A stretch of 64,000 nt of DNA. Origin: Janthinobacterium sp. BJB426. GTDB lineage: Bacteria; Pseudomonadota; Gammaproteobacteria; Burkholderiales; Burkholderiaceae_D. The notes beneath the pieces were generated by a model. It had not been told where the DNA came from, ran no database searches, and saw nothing but the letters and a program-made list of their open reading frames with translations. Positions 7,856-17,337 of the stretch are shown piece after piece. The stretch spans positions 104,079 to 168,078 of the forward strand of contig NZ_PDZL01000013.1 of assembly GCF_002735705.1 (NCBI RefSeq), read 5' to 3'. The translations under genes were made by a program, and so were the position numbers. The first letter of the stretch is position 1; every line of letters starts with the position of its first letter.

Positions 7856-10081
7856 TTAGAAGTTGCCTTTGAACTGCACCCCAAACTGACGTGGCTCATT
7901 GATGAAGCCCGTGCGGTTGTTGAAGTCGATGGCGCCCGTGATACGCTGGGTGTCGGTGATGTTGCGGCCAAAAACGGCCATTTCATACTTGCCAGCATCC
8001 CAGGTGTAGCCCACGCGCAAGCCACCTTCGACCATCGGCTTGCCGGTGAACTCGGTGGACTCGTACAGGAAGAAGTTGATCTTGCTGCGGTAAGCCCAGT
8101 CCGTGAAGACGAAGAATTCACCGTTTTCCATCGGGATCGAATAGCGGCCCGTGGCGGTGACCGTCCACTTCGGCGCTTGCGGCAGCGCATTGCCATTGAT
8201 GATGGCGAAGCCAGCGGCGTTTTTCGGATCGGTCACGGTGCAGCTGCGGCATGTGGCCACCGACAGGGATGGATCCTTGATTTCCGTGAAGTTGTAGCTG
8301 CCACCCAACGACATCTTCAGGCTAGGCGTGACAAAACCTTCCAGTTCCAGTTCCGCGCCGCGGCCATTCGTCTTGGCTGCATTGATCAAACGCGTCACGT
8401 TCGAGGTGCCGCCAACGACCGTCAATTGCTGGTTTTTCACCTGGTAGTTGTACAGGCTGAAAGCGACGCGGGCACGGCGCTCGAACAGGTCGGCCTTGAT
8501 GCCCGCTTCGAACGAGGTGATCGTTTCCGCATCGGCCACAGTCACGGACACATCCTTGCTGGCTGGCGCGATACTTGGCGCGCGGAAACCGGTGGCGATA
8601 CGGCCGTAGAAGTTCACGTCCTTGTTGTACTTGTAGGTACCGCTCAGATCCCAGTTGACCTTGGCTTTGCTGACATCGGCGCTGGTCGGGTTGATTTGCG
8701 GGACGTTGTTCGCTACTACCGTGTTGAAATCCTTCTTGTCCTTGGTGTAGCGCAAGCCGGCACGCAGCATGAAGTCATCGTTGACGGCATAGTTGACCGA
8801 ACCAAAGGTGGCCCAGGCCGTGTTTTTCTGGCGGCTGGCCAGGTGCGAAACGAGCGCATGGTCGCTACCGCCGAAGTTATCCGTATAACCGTTGGCATCT
8901 TCATTGAAGTAGTACACGCCAGCCTGCCAATTCAGCGGACCGGCACTTTTCGATTCAGCGCGGAATTCTTGCGAGTACTGTTTCACGCTGCTGATGCCGC
9001 CAGCAGTTTCCACCGGGAATGGAATCGCTGGCACCATGCCTGGTGCGCCACCGTCGATGTCGCCATGCGACACATACTTGCCCACGCGTTCGAAACCGGT
9101 GATCGAGTACAGCTTGACGCCGTCGAGTTCCCAGCTCAGGCGAGCGCTGGCGCCATTGGTGCGCAGCTCCTGGAAGTTCAAGGCATCGGTGTAGGATTTG
9201 GTCGGATTGAAACCGTCGACCAGGTCATTCGTGCCAAGCTTGATGGCGTTGGCGAAGAACACGCGCGCGCTGCCCGTGGTGCTGCGCTGATGCACATTGA
9301 ACAGGGCGTTGAACGTGCCGTTCGGCGCATACATCAGCTGCACGCGTTCGGCGTGTTCGTTGTAGCCGTCCAGCGCGTTTTTCTTGCCCGTAAACGTGTT
9401 GTCGACGTAGTCGTCGCGGTGCTGGCGCAAGGTCGAGACACGCATGGCCCATTCTTTGCTCAGCGGTACGTTGACGGCGCCATCGAAATTGGTCGTGTTG
9501 TGCGTGGCGGCGGAGACGTTGTAATAGCCTTCAACCTTGTCCAGGTTCGGCTTGACGGATTCAAACTTGACCACGCCAGCAGGCGTGTTGCGGCCGAACA
9601 AGGTGCCTTGCGGGCCGCGCAGCACTTCCACGCCAGCCACGTCGAAAATCGGATAGCCCTTGAGGATCGGATTTTCTTGCACGACATCGTCGTAAATCAG
9701 GGAAACAGGTTGCGATGCAAAGATATTGAAATCGGTATTGCCATAGCCGCGGATGTAGAAGCGGGGGAAGGTGCGGCCGTTCGACGACTCCACGTTCAGG
9801 CTCGGCACTTTGCCGGCCAGCACGCGAATGTCTTGTCCGCCGGATACCAGCACGTCGAGCTTTTCGTCGCGCAGCAGCGACACGGAGACGGGCACGTCGC
9901 GGATATTTTCCTTGCGGCGCTGCGCCGTCACGGTCACGGTTTCCAGCTGGCTGGCGGCAGGGGTCGTATCAGCAGCGACTTCATCAGCATAAGCCGAGCC
10001 GATAGGCAAGGCAGCGGACAGTGCCAGCATAGCAGCGCTTTTGGCGCACAAACGCTTGTGCATCTTGGACATCTTGATCAT
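7856..10081 (-). CDS. TonB-dependent receptor
   Basis: A 741-aa outer-membrane receptor when started at the ATG at 10081 (the frame is open further upstream to 10279 without signal-peptide character). It has a signal peptide (residues about 1-32, ending GSAYADE), a TonB box (ETVTVTAQRR), a plug domain with RGYGNTDFNIF and VEVLRGPQGTLFGRNTPAG, then a beta barrel ending in phenylalanine (FGVQFKGNF). The family imports siderophores, vitamins or complex carbon compounds using the proton motive force. The TVTAQRR form is common among receptors for organic nutrients. No Fur box is visible upstream, which argues against iron. Confidence 0.9.
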   Translation of the reverse strand: MIKMSKMHKRLCAKSAAMLALSAALPIGSAYADEVAADTTPAASQLETVTVTAQRRKENIRDVPVSVSLLRDEKLDVLVSGGQDIRVLAGKVPSLNVESSNGRTFPRFYIRGYGNTDFNIFASQPVSLIYDDVVQENPILKGYPIFDVAGVEVLRGPQGTLFGRNTPAGVVKFESVKPNLDKVEGYYNVSAATHNTTNFDGAVNVPLSKEWAMRVSTLRQHRDDYVDNTFTGKKNALDGYNEHAERVQLMYAPNGTFNALFNVHQRSTTGSARVFFANAIKLGTNDLVDGFNPTKSYTDALNFQELRTNGASARLSWELDGVKLYSITGFERVGKYVSHGDIDGGAPGMVPAIPFPVETAGGISSVKQYSQEFRAESKSAGPLNWQAGVYYFNEDANGYTDNFGGSDHALVSHLASRQKNTAWATFGSVNYAVNDDFMLRAGLRYTKDKKDFNTVVANNVPQINPTSADVSKAKVNWDLSGTYKYNKDVNFYGRIATGFRAPSIAPASKDVSVTVADAETITSFEAGIKADLFERRARVAFSLYNYQVKNQQLTVVGGTSNVTRLINAAKTNGRGAELELEGFVTPSLKMSLGGSYNFTEIKDPSLSVATCRSCTVTDPKNAAGFAIINGNALPQAPKWTVTATGRYSIPMENGEFFVFTDWAYRSKINFFLYESTEFTGKPMVEGGLRVGYTWDAGKYEMAVFGRNITDTQRITGAIDFNNRTGFINEPRQFGVQFKGNF

Positions 10082-10598
10082 GTTGTTTCCCAGAAGTTTA
10101 AAAAAGAATTGCGAAACCTGTCTCCGGGTTATGTACGGCGCTGGATGATCGTCTGCACCATCTCGGTGCAGCAGCGCGAGCGGATGTCTCTCCGCTCCTG
10201 GCGTCACTGGCTCTGCCCTGGCTGTCGTCCAAGCTGACAGCGGTCTGGCCGCATCTCTGGGATGTCTGATGAACACCAACTTTCAAGTAAGGCGCCAATT
10301 TAATTCAAGCGCCTTATGCGCTGCAAGAATATTGTTATGTAAAATATTCATTCATCAACATAAAGGGCCGACTAGTGGTTATTCAGCCACAATAGCGCCC
10401 CGGTCTTGCTATTTCCTTGCTATTTCCTCCGATCACCTGCCGTAGGGCGCGATTTTTTCGCCAGACTCGGGAAAGCGGAATGGGCATCCTGCAAGACAGC
10501 CCAGAGGGCAAAAATAGTTGTAATATCGCCAGAATTAAGTTGCCAGGCCGCCCCATTCCAGTGCGGCGAGGCCCCCTGCACCATCGTCGATAGCCTCC
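10082..10598. other. Divergent intergenic region
   Basis: These 517 bp separate the TonB receptor (minus) from the sensor kinase (plus). The half nearest the receptor is GC-rich and would form a long leader; I recognise no riboswitch core in it. Around 10310-10400 the DNA is AT-rich, with a small hairpin (AGCGC...GCGCT) and ATATTGTTATGTAAAATATTC, so the promoters probably lie there. No gene is supported. Confidence 0.5.
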
Positions 10599-13274
10599 AT
10601 GCCAGAACCCAGCCAGCCCAGCAACGCCGTCCCGTCCTCCACCGTCGCCGCCCAGGCGGCGCATCTGTTGCTGAGCGCCCATTGCGACATCGTCTGGAGC
10701 ACGAAAACCTTCGGCCAGTTCGATGCCGACCAGCCATCCTGGCGCGCCTTCACAGGCCAGACGGAGGCCGAACTGCTGGGCCGCGGCTGGGTCAATGCCC
10801 TGCATCCGGACGACCGCAACTTGCCTTACGTCATGCCATCGCACCTGACCAGCGTGTTCGAAGCGGAATACCGGCTGCGCCACGTCAGCGGCGCCTACCG
10901 CAACATGCTCGTGCGCATGCTGCCCGTGCTGGCGCCCGACGGCAGCATCGTTGAATGGCTGGGCTCGCATTGCGACGTGACGCAGCAACGGCAGACGGAA
11001 CAGCGGCTGCGCCTGGCCATGCAGGGCGGCCGCATGGGAACGTGGGAAATCGACCTGGGCAGCGGCAGCATGGCCGGCTCCGATGCCTTCAAGGCCAATC
11101 TGGGCCTGCCGCCTGACAGCCACATCGATTACGCGCGGTTGACGGGCGCCATGCTCGACGGCGACCTGCAGCACTGGCAGACGGTGGTGCACGCGGCCAT
11201 CGCCAGCGCCAGCGATTTCGAAGTCGATATCCGCGTGCGCTGGCCCGATGGGTCACTGCACTGGGCGCACATGCGCGGTACTTGCGCCAGCGACGGCGCA
11301 AGCAATGTGATCGGCCTGTCCGGCATCTCGCTCGACCTGACGACCAGCAAGCAGAACGAGGAAACCCTGCGCCTGACCCTGGCGGCCGGCGAAGTGGCCA
11401 CCTGGAACTGGGATATCGTGGCCGACCGGGTCACGGCCGACAGCAATATGGCGCGCTTGTTCCCCGTCAATGCCGATGCGGCCACGGCGGCGCCGCTGGC
11501 GCGCTACCTGGAGATCATCCATCCCGATGACCGCGAGCAAGTCAGCGCGCAGATTGCCCAGGCGCTGCAGGCGCACGCGCCGTTCGAGGCCAGCTACCGC
11601 GTCGGTGCCGGCGATGGCCAGTACCGCTCGGTCATCGCGCGGGGCCGCGCGGAATACGCGCCCGACGGCACGCCCTTGCAATTGCCCGGCGTCCTGCTCG
11701 ACATCACGCGCCAGAAACAGGTGGAAGATGCGCTGCGCCGCAGCGAGGAACGCTACCGCACCCTGATCGAGCTGATGGACCAGGCCTTTTGCGTCATCGA
11801 AATGCTGTACGACGAGCAAGGCCGCCCCATCGATTTCCGCTACCTGGAAGGCAATCCCGCCTTCGTCAAGCAGTCAGGCCTCGACAATGCCATCGGCAAG
11901 ACCATCCGCAGCTTCGTGCCCGACCACGACCAGCACTGGTTCGATATGTACGACCAGGTCGTCAAGACCGGCGAGCCCGTGCGCTACGAAAACGAAGCCG
12001 TGGCCATGGAGCGCTGGTTCGAAGTCTTCGCCGCGCGCCTGGGCGGCCCCGGCAGCCGCCTGCTGACGGTATTGTTCAGCGACATCAGCGAGCGCAAGCG
12101 CTCCGAGCAGCAATTGCGCCAACTAGCCGACAACCTGTCAGAAATGGACCGGCGCAAGACGGAATTCCTCGCCACCCTGGCGCACGAACTGCGCAACCCG
12201 CTGGCGCCCATTCGCAACGGTTTGCAGATCATGCGCCTGGCCGCCGACAAGCCCGCCACCGTGGCACGGGTGCGCGACGTGATGGAACGGCAAGTCAATC
12301 AGATGGTGCACCTGGTCAATGATTTGCTGGACGTGGCCCGCATCACGCGGGGCCAGATCGAACTCAAGCTTGAACGCGCAGACCTGAAAACCATCATTGC
12401 CAGCGCCGTGGAAACGAGCATGCCGCTGATCGAGTCCAGCCGCCATCAATTGCAGGTGCAACTCGATGAGCAAGCGCTGCCGCTCGAAGCCGATCCCACG
12501 CGCCTGGCGCAAGTGCTGGGAAATTTGCTCAACAATGCCGCCAAGTACACGCCGGCCGGCGGGCGGATCAGCTTGCGCGCATTACGCGATGGCAACGAGG
12601 CATTGATCGAAGTCAAGGACAGCGGCGTGGGCATACCCGCCGAGTCGATCAGCACCGTGTTTGACATGTTCACGCAGGTGGGGCAAAACATGGGCAGGGC
12701 GCAAGGCGGCCTGGGCATCGGCCTGTCACTGGTGCGGCGCCTGGCCGAGTTGCATGGTGGCAGCGCCACGGCGGCCAGTCCCGGCACCGGCCTGGGCAGC
12801 ACCTTCAGCGTGCGCCTGCCGCTGCTGGAGGAGGAAGTGACAGCGTCCGCCGCACCGGCCGCACCGGCCAGCGCCAACGGCGGCCCGCATTTCCGCGTGC
12901 TGGTGGTCGACGACAATATCGATGCGGCCGACACCCTCGCCGCCGTGCTCGACATGATGGGCCACGCCACGCAAGTGGCCCACGACGGCGCGCAAGCCCT
13001 GGCCGTGGCGCCGCAATTCTTGCCGGACGTCATCTTTCTCGACATCGGCTTGCCCGGCATGAACGGCTACGAAGTGGCGCGCGCGCTGCGCCGGATACCG
13101 GCCGGCGCCAACGTCGTGCTCGTTGCCTTGACGGGCTGGGGCGCCGAAAACGACCGCAGCCAATCGAGCGCGGCCGGCTTCGACCACCATCTGACCAAAC
13201 CGGCCAACCTGCTCGCCATCGGCGAACTGCTGGCCACCCTTTCCACTCCAACAACACTGACAGACCATGACTGA
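10599..13274 (+). CDS. Hybrid PAS-domain sensor histidine kinase with receiver domain
   Basis: A soluble 891-aa hybrid kinase with no membrane segments. Residues about 20-500 hold several PAS/PAC modules (FTGQTEAELLGRGW, DITRQKQVEDAL, FSDISERKRSEQ). HisKA follows with the phospho-accepting histidine in LATLAHELRNPLAP, then the ATPase with NLLNNAAKYTPAGG, VKDSGVGIP and GGLGIGLSLV. A C-terminal receiver domain has VLVVDDN and the phospho-aspartate in FLDIGLPGMNG. It senses an intracellular signal and relays phosphate within itself. Its stop overlaps the start of the beta-lactamase gene by 8 nt, so the two are probably co-translated. Confidence 0.92.
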   Translation: MPEPSQPSNAVPSSTVAAQAAHLLLSAHCDIVWSTKTFGQFDADQPSWRAFTGQTEAELLGRGWVNALHPDDRNLPYVMPSHLTSVFEAEYRLRHVSGAYRNMLVRMLPVLAPDGSIVEWLGSHCDVTQQRQTEQRLRLAMQGGRMGTWEIDLGSGSMAGSDAFKANLGLPPDSHIDYARLTGAMLDGDLQHWQTVVHAAIASASDFEVDIRVRWPDGSLHWAHMRGTCASDGASNVIGLSGISLDLTTSKQNEETLRLTLAAGEVATWNWDIVADRVTADSNMARLFPVNADAATAAPLARYLEIIHPDDREQVSAQIAQALQAHAPFEASYRVGAGDGQYRSVIARGRAEYAPDGTPLQLPGVLLDITRQKQVEDALRRSEERYRTLIELMDQAFCVIEMLYDEQGRPIDFRYLEGNPAFVKQSGLDNAIGKTIRSFVPDHDQHWFDMYDQVVKTGEPVRYENEAVAMERWFEVFAARLGGPGSRLLTVLFSDISERKRSEQQLRQLADNLSEMDRRKTEFLATLAHELRNPLAPIRNGLQIMRLAADKPATVARVRDVMERQVNQMVHLVNDLLDVARITRGQIELKLERADLKTIIASAVETSMPLIESSRHQLQVQLDEQALPLEADPTRLAQVLGNLLNNAAKYTPAGGRISLRALRDGNEALIEVKDSGVGIPAESISTVFDMFTQVGQNMGRAQGGLGIGLSLVRRLAELHGGSATAASPGTGLGSTFSVRLPLLEEEVTASAAPAAPASANGGPHFRVLVVDDNIDAADTLAAVLDMMGHATQVAHDGAQALAVAPQFLPDVIFLDIGLPGMNGYEVARALRRIPAGANVVLVALTGWGAENDRSQSSAAGFDHHLTKPANLLAIGELLATLSTPTTLTDHD

Positions 13275-14160
13275 ATCCCTGAACCACGTCCGCCGCCATC
13301 TCCTGCTGGCCGGCGGCGGCGCCCTGCTGTGCCCGACACCGATGTTGTTTGCCGCGCCCGCCACCAGCATCGCCGCCGCCCAGACGCAACTGGCCGCGCT
13401 GGAGCAAGCGGCAGGCGGACGCCTCGGCGTTGCCGCCTGGCGCCAGGGCAGCGAGCTGCGCCTTGCCTATCGCGCCGATGAACGCTTTCCCCTGGCCAGC
13501 ACCTTCAAGGCCATGCTCGCGGGTGCCGTGCTCGCGCGCAGCGTCAGCCAACCGGGCTTGCTGGATCAGCACGTGCGTTACGAGAAAAAGGAATTGGTCA
13601 CCTATTCGCCCATCACGGAAAAGCATCTGGCCGACGGCATGAACGTGGCCGACCTATGCGCCGCCACCTTGCAGTACAGCGACAATAGCGCGGCCAATTT
13701 CTTGATGACATTATTAGGCGGGCCGCAAGCCGTGACGGCGTTTGCGCGCAGCATCGGCAATACGGTGTTCCAGCTGGAACGCTGGGAAACGGAATTGAAC
13801 AGCGCCATCCCCGGCGAAGTGCGCGACACGGCCAGCCCCGCGTCGATGGCGCACAGCTTGCAGCAATTGTTACTGGGAAATAGCTTGCCGGCATCGCAGC
13901 GCCAGCAACTCGATGCCTGGATGCGCGGCAACACGACGGGCGACAAACGCATCCGCGCCGGCGTGCCTGCCGGCTGGCAGGTGGCCGATAAAACCGGCTC
14001 GGGCGCGTATGGCAGCGTCAACGACATTGGCATCGCCTACCCGGCCAGCGGCGCGCCACTGGTCATCGCCGTGTACTACACGCGCGAACAGAAAAAAGCG
14101 GACACGAATCAGGACATCATCACGGCCGCTACGCGTATCGTGACGGCCGCGCTGGTGTAA
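13267..14160 (+). CDS. Class A beta-lactamase
   Basis: A 297-aa serine beta-lactamase. All catalytic motifs are present: S78-T-F-K81 (Ambler 70-73), S138-D-N140 (130-132), the omega-loop glutamate E174 in ETELN (166) and K242-T-G (234-236). An N-terminal signal with two arginines (VRRHLLLAGGG) directs export, possibly by Tat. It hydrolyses beta-lactams in the periplasm; the subgroup cannot be told by eye. There is no divergent ampR-type regulator; instead it overlaps the upstream hybrid kinase by 8 nt. Confidence 0.93.
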   Translation: MTESLNHVRRHLLLAGGGALLCPTPMLFAAPATSIAAAQTQLAALEQAAGGRLGVAAWRQGSELRLAYRADERFPLASTFKAMLAGAVLARSVSQPGLLDQHVRYEKKELVTYSPITEKHLADGMNVADLCAATLQYSDNSAANFLMTLLGGPQAVTAFARSIGNTVFQLERWETELNSAIPGEVRDTASPASMAHSLQQLLLGNSLPASQRQQLDAWMRGNTTGDKRIRAGVPAGWQVADKTGSGAYGSVNDIGIAYPASGAPLVIAVYYTREQKKADTNQDIITAATRIVTAALV

Positions 14161-14595
14161 TTACTTCGGTAACGCTGCCATAAACCCCGCGTACGTGGAC
14201 CATGCGGGGTCGGCCGCGCTGCGGATTTCAATCGGGAATTTGGGACGCGGCGCCAGCGCCGTGTTGAGGCGATTGAAAAATTCTTCGCCCGACTGCGTGT
14301 AATAAATCCATTCGCGCAAGTTCTCACCGGTGGACACCAGCGCCAGCGTGGCGAAGCCATCCGCTTCCACCACGGGTTCCAGCGCCGCTTCCAGCTCTTC
14401 CATGTGCTCGCGCTCGTTCGGCGCGGGCATGCCCGTCTCGTCCTCATAACGCCAGGCGATGATGATGCGGTCCGGCTGCGACGACAGGTCCCAGTCGTCA
14501 TGGAAAGTGTCGACATAGCGGTAGATGATGGCCATCTCGTCGCTATGCGTGACGATGGTGCCCCAGCTGCGGGCGGAAGTGGAATTTTCGTTCAT
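14161..14595 (-). CDS. DUF695-type protein
   Basis: A 144-aa cytoplasmic protein starting at the ATG at 14595. It opens with a tryptophan-containing strand (SWGTIVTHSDEMAIIYRYVD) and later has AWRYEDETGMP and VSTGENLREWIYYTQS, which fit the DUF695 layout as I remember it. Its stop codon abuts that of the convergent beta-lactamase gene with no gap. Members of this family are small soluble proteins of unknown role. Confidence 0.65.
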   Translation of the reverse strand: MNENSTSARSWGTIVTHSDEMAIIYRYVDTFHDDWDLSSQPDRIIIAWRYEDETGMPAPNEREHMEELEAALEPVVEADGFATLALVSTGENLREWIYYTQSGEEFFNRLNTALAPRPKFPIEIRSAADPAWSTYAGFMAALPK

Positions 14596-14639
14596 GGTTG
14601 CAACAGTCAAAAAGTAAAATCGGGCAAAGGGCGAGCAGT

Positions 14640-15299
14640 CTACAGCACTGGCGGGCAAGTCACATTCCACGCGTCATACTGGGCGCCGCTCTTGCGCAGC
14701 CAGACGCGGGCGTAGCTGTCGCGGTCACTCTTGAACACCAGCGCATAGCGCTCTTCGGCACGCGGTGCGGCCGTGCCCACATCGACGGCCGCCAGCGCGA
14801 ACTTCAGTGCCCGCAATGGGGCACATGCCGTGTTACCCGCCATCAATAATCGCGCCCGCTCCAGCAACGGCTTCTGGTACAACAACACGCCTTCCAGTTC
14901 CGCATCGGGAATGCGCTGCAGCATGCGCACGGGTTCGGCCACCGCACGGCAAGTGCCCCGGTCGAGCCAGGCGTAATACTCCATGCCCGCCTCCTGCCAG
15001 CGCGCCTGCTTGCCCTCGCCGTGCAGCACGAACTTGGTGCGCTGTGTCCGGCACAGCGCACCATGGCCGCGATACGGCGACGTTTCCACGCTGCCCACCA
15101 CTTCGCTGCCGCGGCCGCCCACCACGGGCACGCTCTCGAACACGGTGCGCGCAGCCGGCTCGCCCGGATATTGCTGCGCATAAAATTCCAGCAAGGACGC
15201 GCGCTGTTGTGCATCCACCACCGCCTCGGCGGCACTGGCAGACAGGCACACGGCCGACACGACACACAGCGCCAAGGGGCGCACGAAATAAGCTGGCAT
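14640..15299 (-). CDS. Secreted hypothetical protein, possible Tle3 immunity factor
   Basis: A 219-aa protein with a clear signal peptide (residues 1-24, ending SASAAEA) and no lipobox. The mature part has four cysteines that could form disulphides (GALCRTQ, GTCRAV, NTACAP, NVTCPP). It lies 84 bp downstream of the PAAR gene on the same strand, with a TATAAT box in the gap (15345-15350). Tle3-type lipases act in the periplasm and need a periplasmic immunity protein, and no other candidate is present in the operon. The role is inference; I cannot align it with known Tli3 proteins by eye. Confidence 0.55.
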   Translation of the reverse strand: MPAYFVRPLALCVVSAVCLSASAAEAVVDAQQRASLLEFYAQQYPGEPAARTVFESVPVVGGRGSEVVGSVETSPYRGHGALCRTQRTKFVLHGEGKQARWQEAGMEYYAWLDRGTCRAVAEPVRMLQRIPDAELEGVLLYQKPLLERARLLMAGNTACAPLRALKFALAAVDVGTAAPRAEERYALVFKSDRDSYARVWLRKSGAQYDAWNVTCPPVL

Positions 15300-15383
15300 G
15301 GCATTCCTTCAATCGGAGTCAAGGGCGGATATCGCCCAAGCGCAGATTATATAGTTACTAGGAAATGGCAGGCAGACGCGGCG

Positions 15384-15650
15384 TCAGGAGGTGCGGAAGT
15401 TGACGCCGCCAGCGAGTAACTTGGCGCCACAGGTGGTGGTATCGCCTTCAAAGGCGATAGCGATACCGTTGATGGTGTGCCGCGACGAGCCGCTGGCGAT
15501 CTTGCAGCCTTGATGCCCCTTGATGGGGCAGCTGCACAAGTCCCCGACGCAGGCGACGGCAATGCCATTGACCGTAAAATGCGTGGCGGCACAACTGAGC
15601 ACCTTGCCGCCATGCGACGTGGCGTCGCCCAAACGGATGACTTTACGCAT
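15384..15650 (-). CDS. PAAR-domain spike-tip protein
   Basis: An 88-aa protein starting at the ATG at 15650. It has two PAAR-like halves, IRLGDATSHGGKVLSCA with TVNGIAVACVGD, and the repeat TINGIAIAFEGDTTTCGAKL. PAAR proteins cap the VgrG trimer and sharpen the spike that carries the effector. It is the third gene after vgrG in the operon vgrG-tle3-tla3-PAAR, 13 bp from tla3. It carries no toxin extension. Confidence 0.88.
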   Translation of the reverse strand: MRKVIRLGDATSHGGKVLSCAATHFTVNGIAVACVGDLCSCPIKGHQGCKIASGSSRHTINGIAIAFEGDTTTCGAKLLAGGVNFRTS

Positions 15651-15663
15651 GCTGCCTCCCGTT

Positions 15664-17280
15664 CTACTTGCCCACCGAGCTTTCCAGGATGGCTTCCACC
15701 GATGGGGCCGCATAGTTGGCCGGATCGACAGCGGGCGTGACGCGGCTGCGGAAGATATCGCCATTGGCATCCTGCTGCTGGCGTTTGGCGTCCGATGGCG
15801 GCGTGATGAGGATGATGCTGGCCTCATTGCCGTCGCGCAAATTAATCGCGGCAGTGGCGCCGCCATCGCGATAGCTGCCCATCACGCCAATGGCCATCTG
15901 CATGAACCAGGTGGCCGCACCGGTATTGCCCAGCCGATGATCGGTATTGATGAACTGTGCGCTCTTGCTGCTGTCGATTTCCGGCCCGCCTTGTGAGGCA
16001 TAGTCATGCAACATGCCTTCGAGCATCAGCAACTGTTCCGGCTGATTTCCCGTGCCGGCCACGATGCGCGCCGGCCCCTTGCCGCGCTCGGCTACCGGCA
16101 AGGTCTGCAACGCCTGTTGCCAGCCCGCATTGAACATCTTCTGGCGCTGGTCACGCCGCGTGACGGGCTTACCCTCCTCATCCGCAAATTTGACGAATAC
16201 GGGCCGGTGCACGAAACCGAACGAAGGCAAGCGGTCGAAGGTTTCCATCTGGTCCCGGTTCCAGGGAATGGGAAACCACGGCGTCGGCTTCCAGTCACGC
16301 GGAGGGCGATTTTCCCAGGGATTGAGTTTATCGAACGTATGCAAGCCCACGCCGCGGATATCGGGCCGCTGGGCGAAGGCGGCGGCGGCGGTGAGCCATT
16401 CGGCGACGGTGGGTTGACGTTCGCTGAAGGCTTCGGGTCGCTGCTGTTTCGCGCGTGAAGGAAGTGATTGCATCAGTTCGTTGTACATGGCGCGGAGTTG
16501 TTCCCTAACGAATTTATTCGCAGGGTCATCCCAAACAAATGGGCGCAACGGTTCTATTCGTTCGCGGCGTGCCAGGATGAATACTGCCGTGGCATCAGGC
16601 ATATCCGGTATGAAATATCCGTTTACCAATTTCCTTGCGGTGCCTGGCTTCCGGTTGCCATCCCGTGTACCAACGCTGTCCTCGGAGTGCAAGGCGACGT
16701 AGGGTACGTCAGGATGCTTATCGAAAAAATCAAAAACATCAATAAGCAATTGGTCAGGATGTTCATCCAGTTTCCATGAAGCCAAGGAAAATAGATGCAA
16801 GGGCATGCCCCCCGTACCAGCGCCAGCCACGAGTCCTGCCATCGGCTCAATCAAGCTCGGTTGTGCCGCCGGGTCAAGAATGGGTGTACCCGCATAAAAT
16901 GACGGCAGGTTCCAATACATCGGAGTAAAATTAATGCCATTTTCCAGCGCATCGTAGGCCCTGCTGCCGCCTTCCCCATCCTTATCATCACCCGTCCACG
17001 GATATTTCCTGGGGTCTTGTTCGCGTATGCTGGTGTAAGGACTGCCTTTTTGTAAGACATCCCACAGCTTTCCTTGCCGATACTTATCCAGGGTAACGCC
17101 AAGTCCAATCACCTCCAGCACGTACTCTTGCCGTGGCCCCACAGGCACCTTTGGCTGTTTCGCCTGCAACTGTAACGCTATTTCACGCGCCTGACTCTTC
17201 GATAAGGCATTGAGCCACAACAAACCAAAAAATATAATTACAACAACTATCGACATTCCCAACCAACGAAGCGTCATCAT
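15664..17280 (-). CDS. tla3: T6SS lipase adaptor Tla3 (DUF2875)
   Basis: A 538-aa protein from the ATG at 17280, preceded by AAAGG at 8 nt; the frame extends to a TTG at 17328. It has one N-terminal membrane anchor (residues about 5-25, MSIVVVIIFFGLLWL) and a large soluble part including VLEVIGLGVTLDKYRQGKLWDVL and YWNLPSFYAGTP. The order next to a tle3 lipase and the overall make-up match DUF2875/Tla3, the adaptor that loads Tle3 onto VgrG. It is followed by the PAAR gene after 13 bp. Confidence 0.8.
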   Translation of the reverse strand: MMTLRWLGMSIVVVIIFFGLLWLNALSKSQAREIALQLQAKQPKVPVGPRQEYVLEVIGLGVTLDKYRQGKLWDVLQKGSPYTSIREQDPRKYPWTGDDKDGEGGSRAYDALENGINFTPMYWNLPSFYAGTPILDPAAQPSLIEPMAGLVAGAGTGGMPLHLFSLASWKLDEHPDQLLIDVFDFFDKHPDVPYVALHSEDSVGTRDGNRKPGTARKLVNGYFIPDMPDATAVFILARRERIEPLRPFVWDDPANKFVREQLRAMYNELMQSLPSRAKQQRPEAFSERQPTVAEWLTAAAAFAQRPDIRGVGLHTFDKLNPWENRPPRDWKPTPWFPIPWNRDQMETFDRLPSFGFVHRPVFVKFADEEGKPVTRRDQRQKMFNAGWQQALQTLPVAERGKGPARIVAGTGNQPEQLLMLEGMLHDYASQGGPEIDSSKSAQFINTDHRLGNTGAATWFMQMAIGVMGSYRDGGATAAINLRDGNEASIILITPPSDAKRQQQDANGDIFRSRVTPAVDPANYAAPSVEAILESSVGK

Positions 17281-17337
17281 GGCCATCACCTTTTGGTCTG
17301 CAATCCCGGAGAAACGATAATCAATCAAAGCAAGTTG

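Noticed and set aside
7808..10237. An 809-codon plus-strand frame opposite the TonB receptor
   Set aside because: It is a shadow of high-GC codon use; the minus-strand protein has signal peptide, TonB box and plug motifs, the plus-strand one has none.
10082..10281. Cobalamin or other riboswitch in the TonB receptor leader
   Set aside because: The leader is long and GC-rich, but I find no B12-box or other conserved core.
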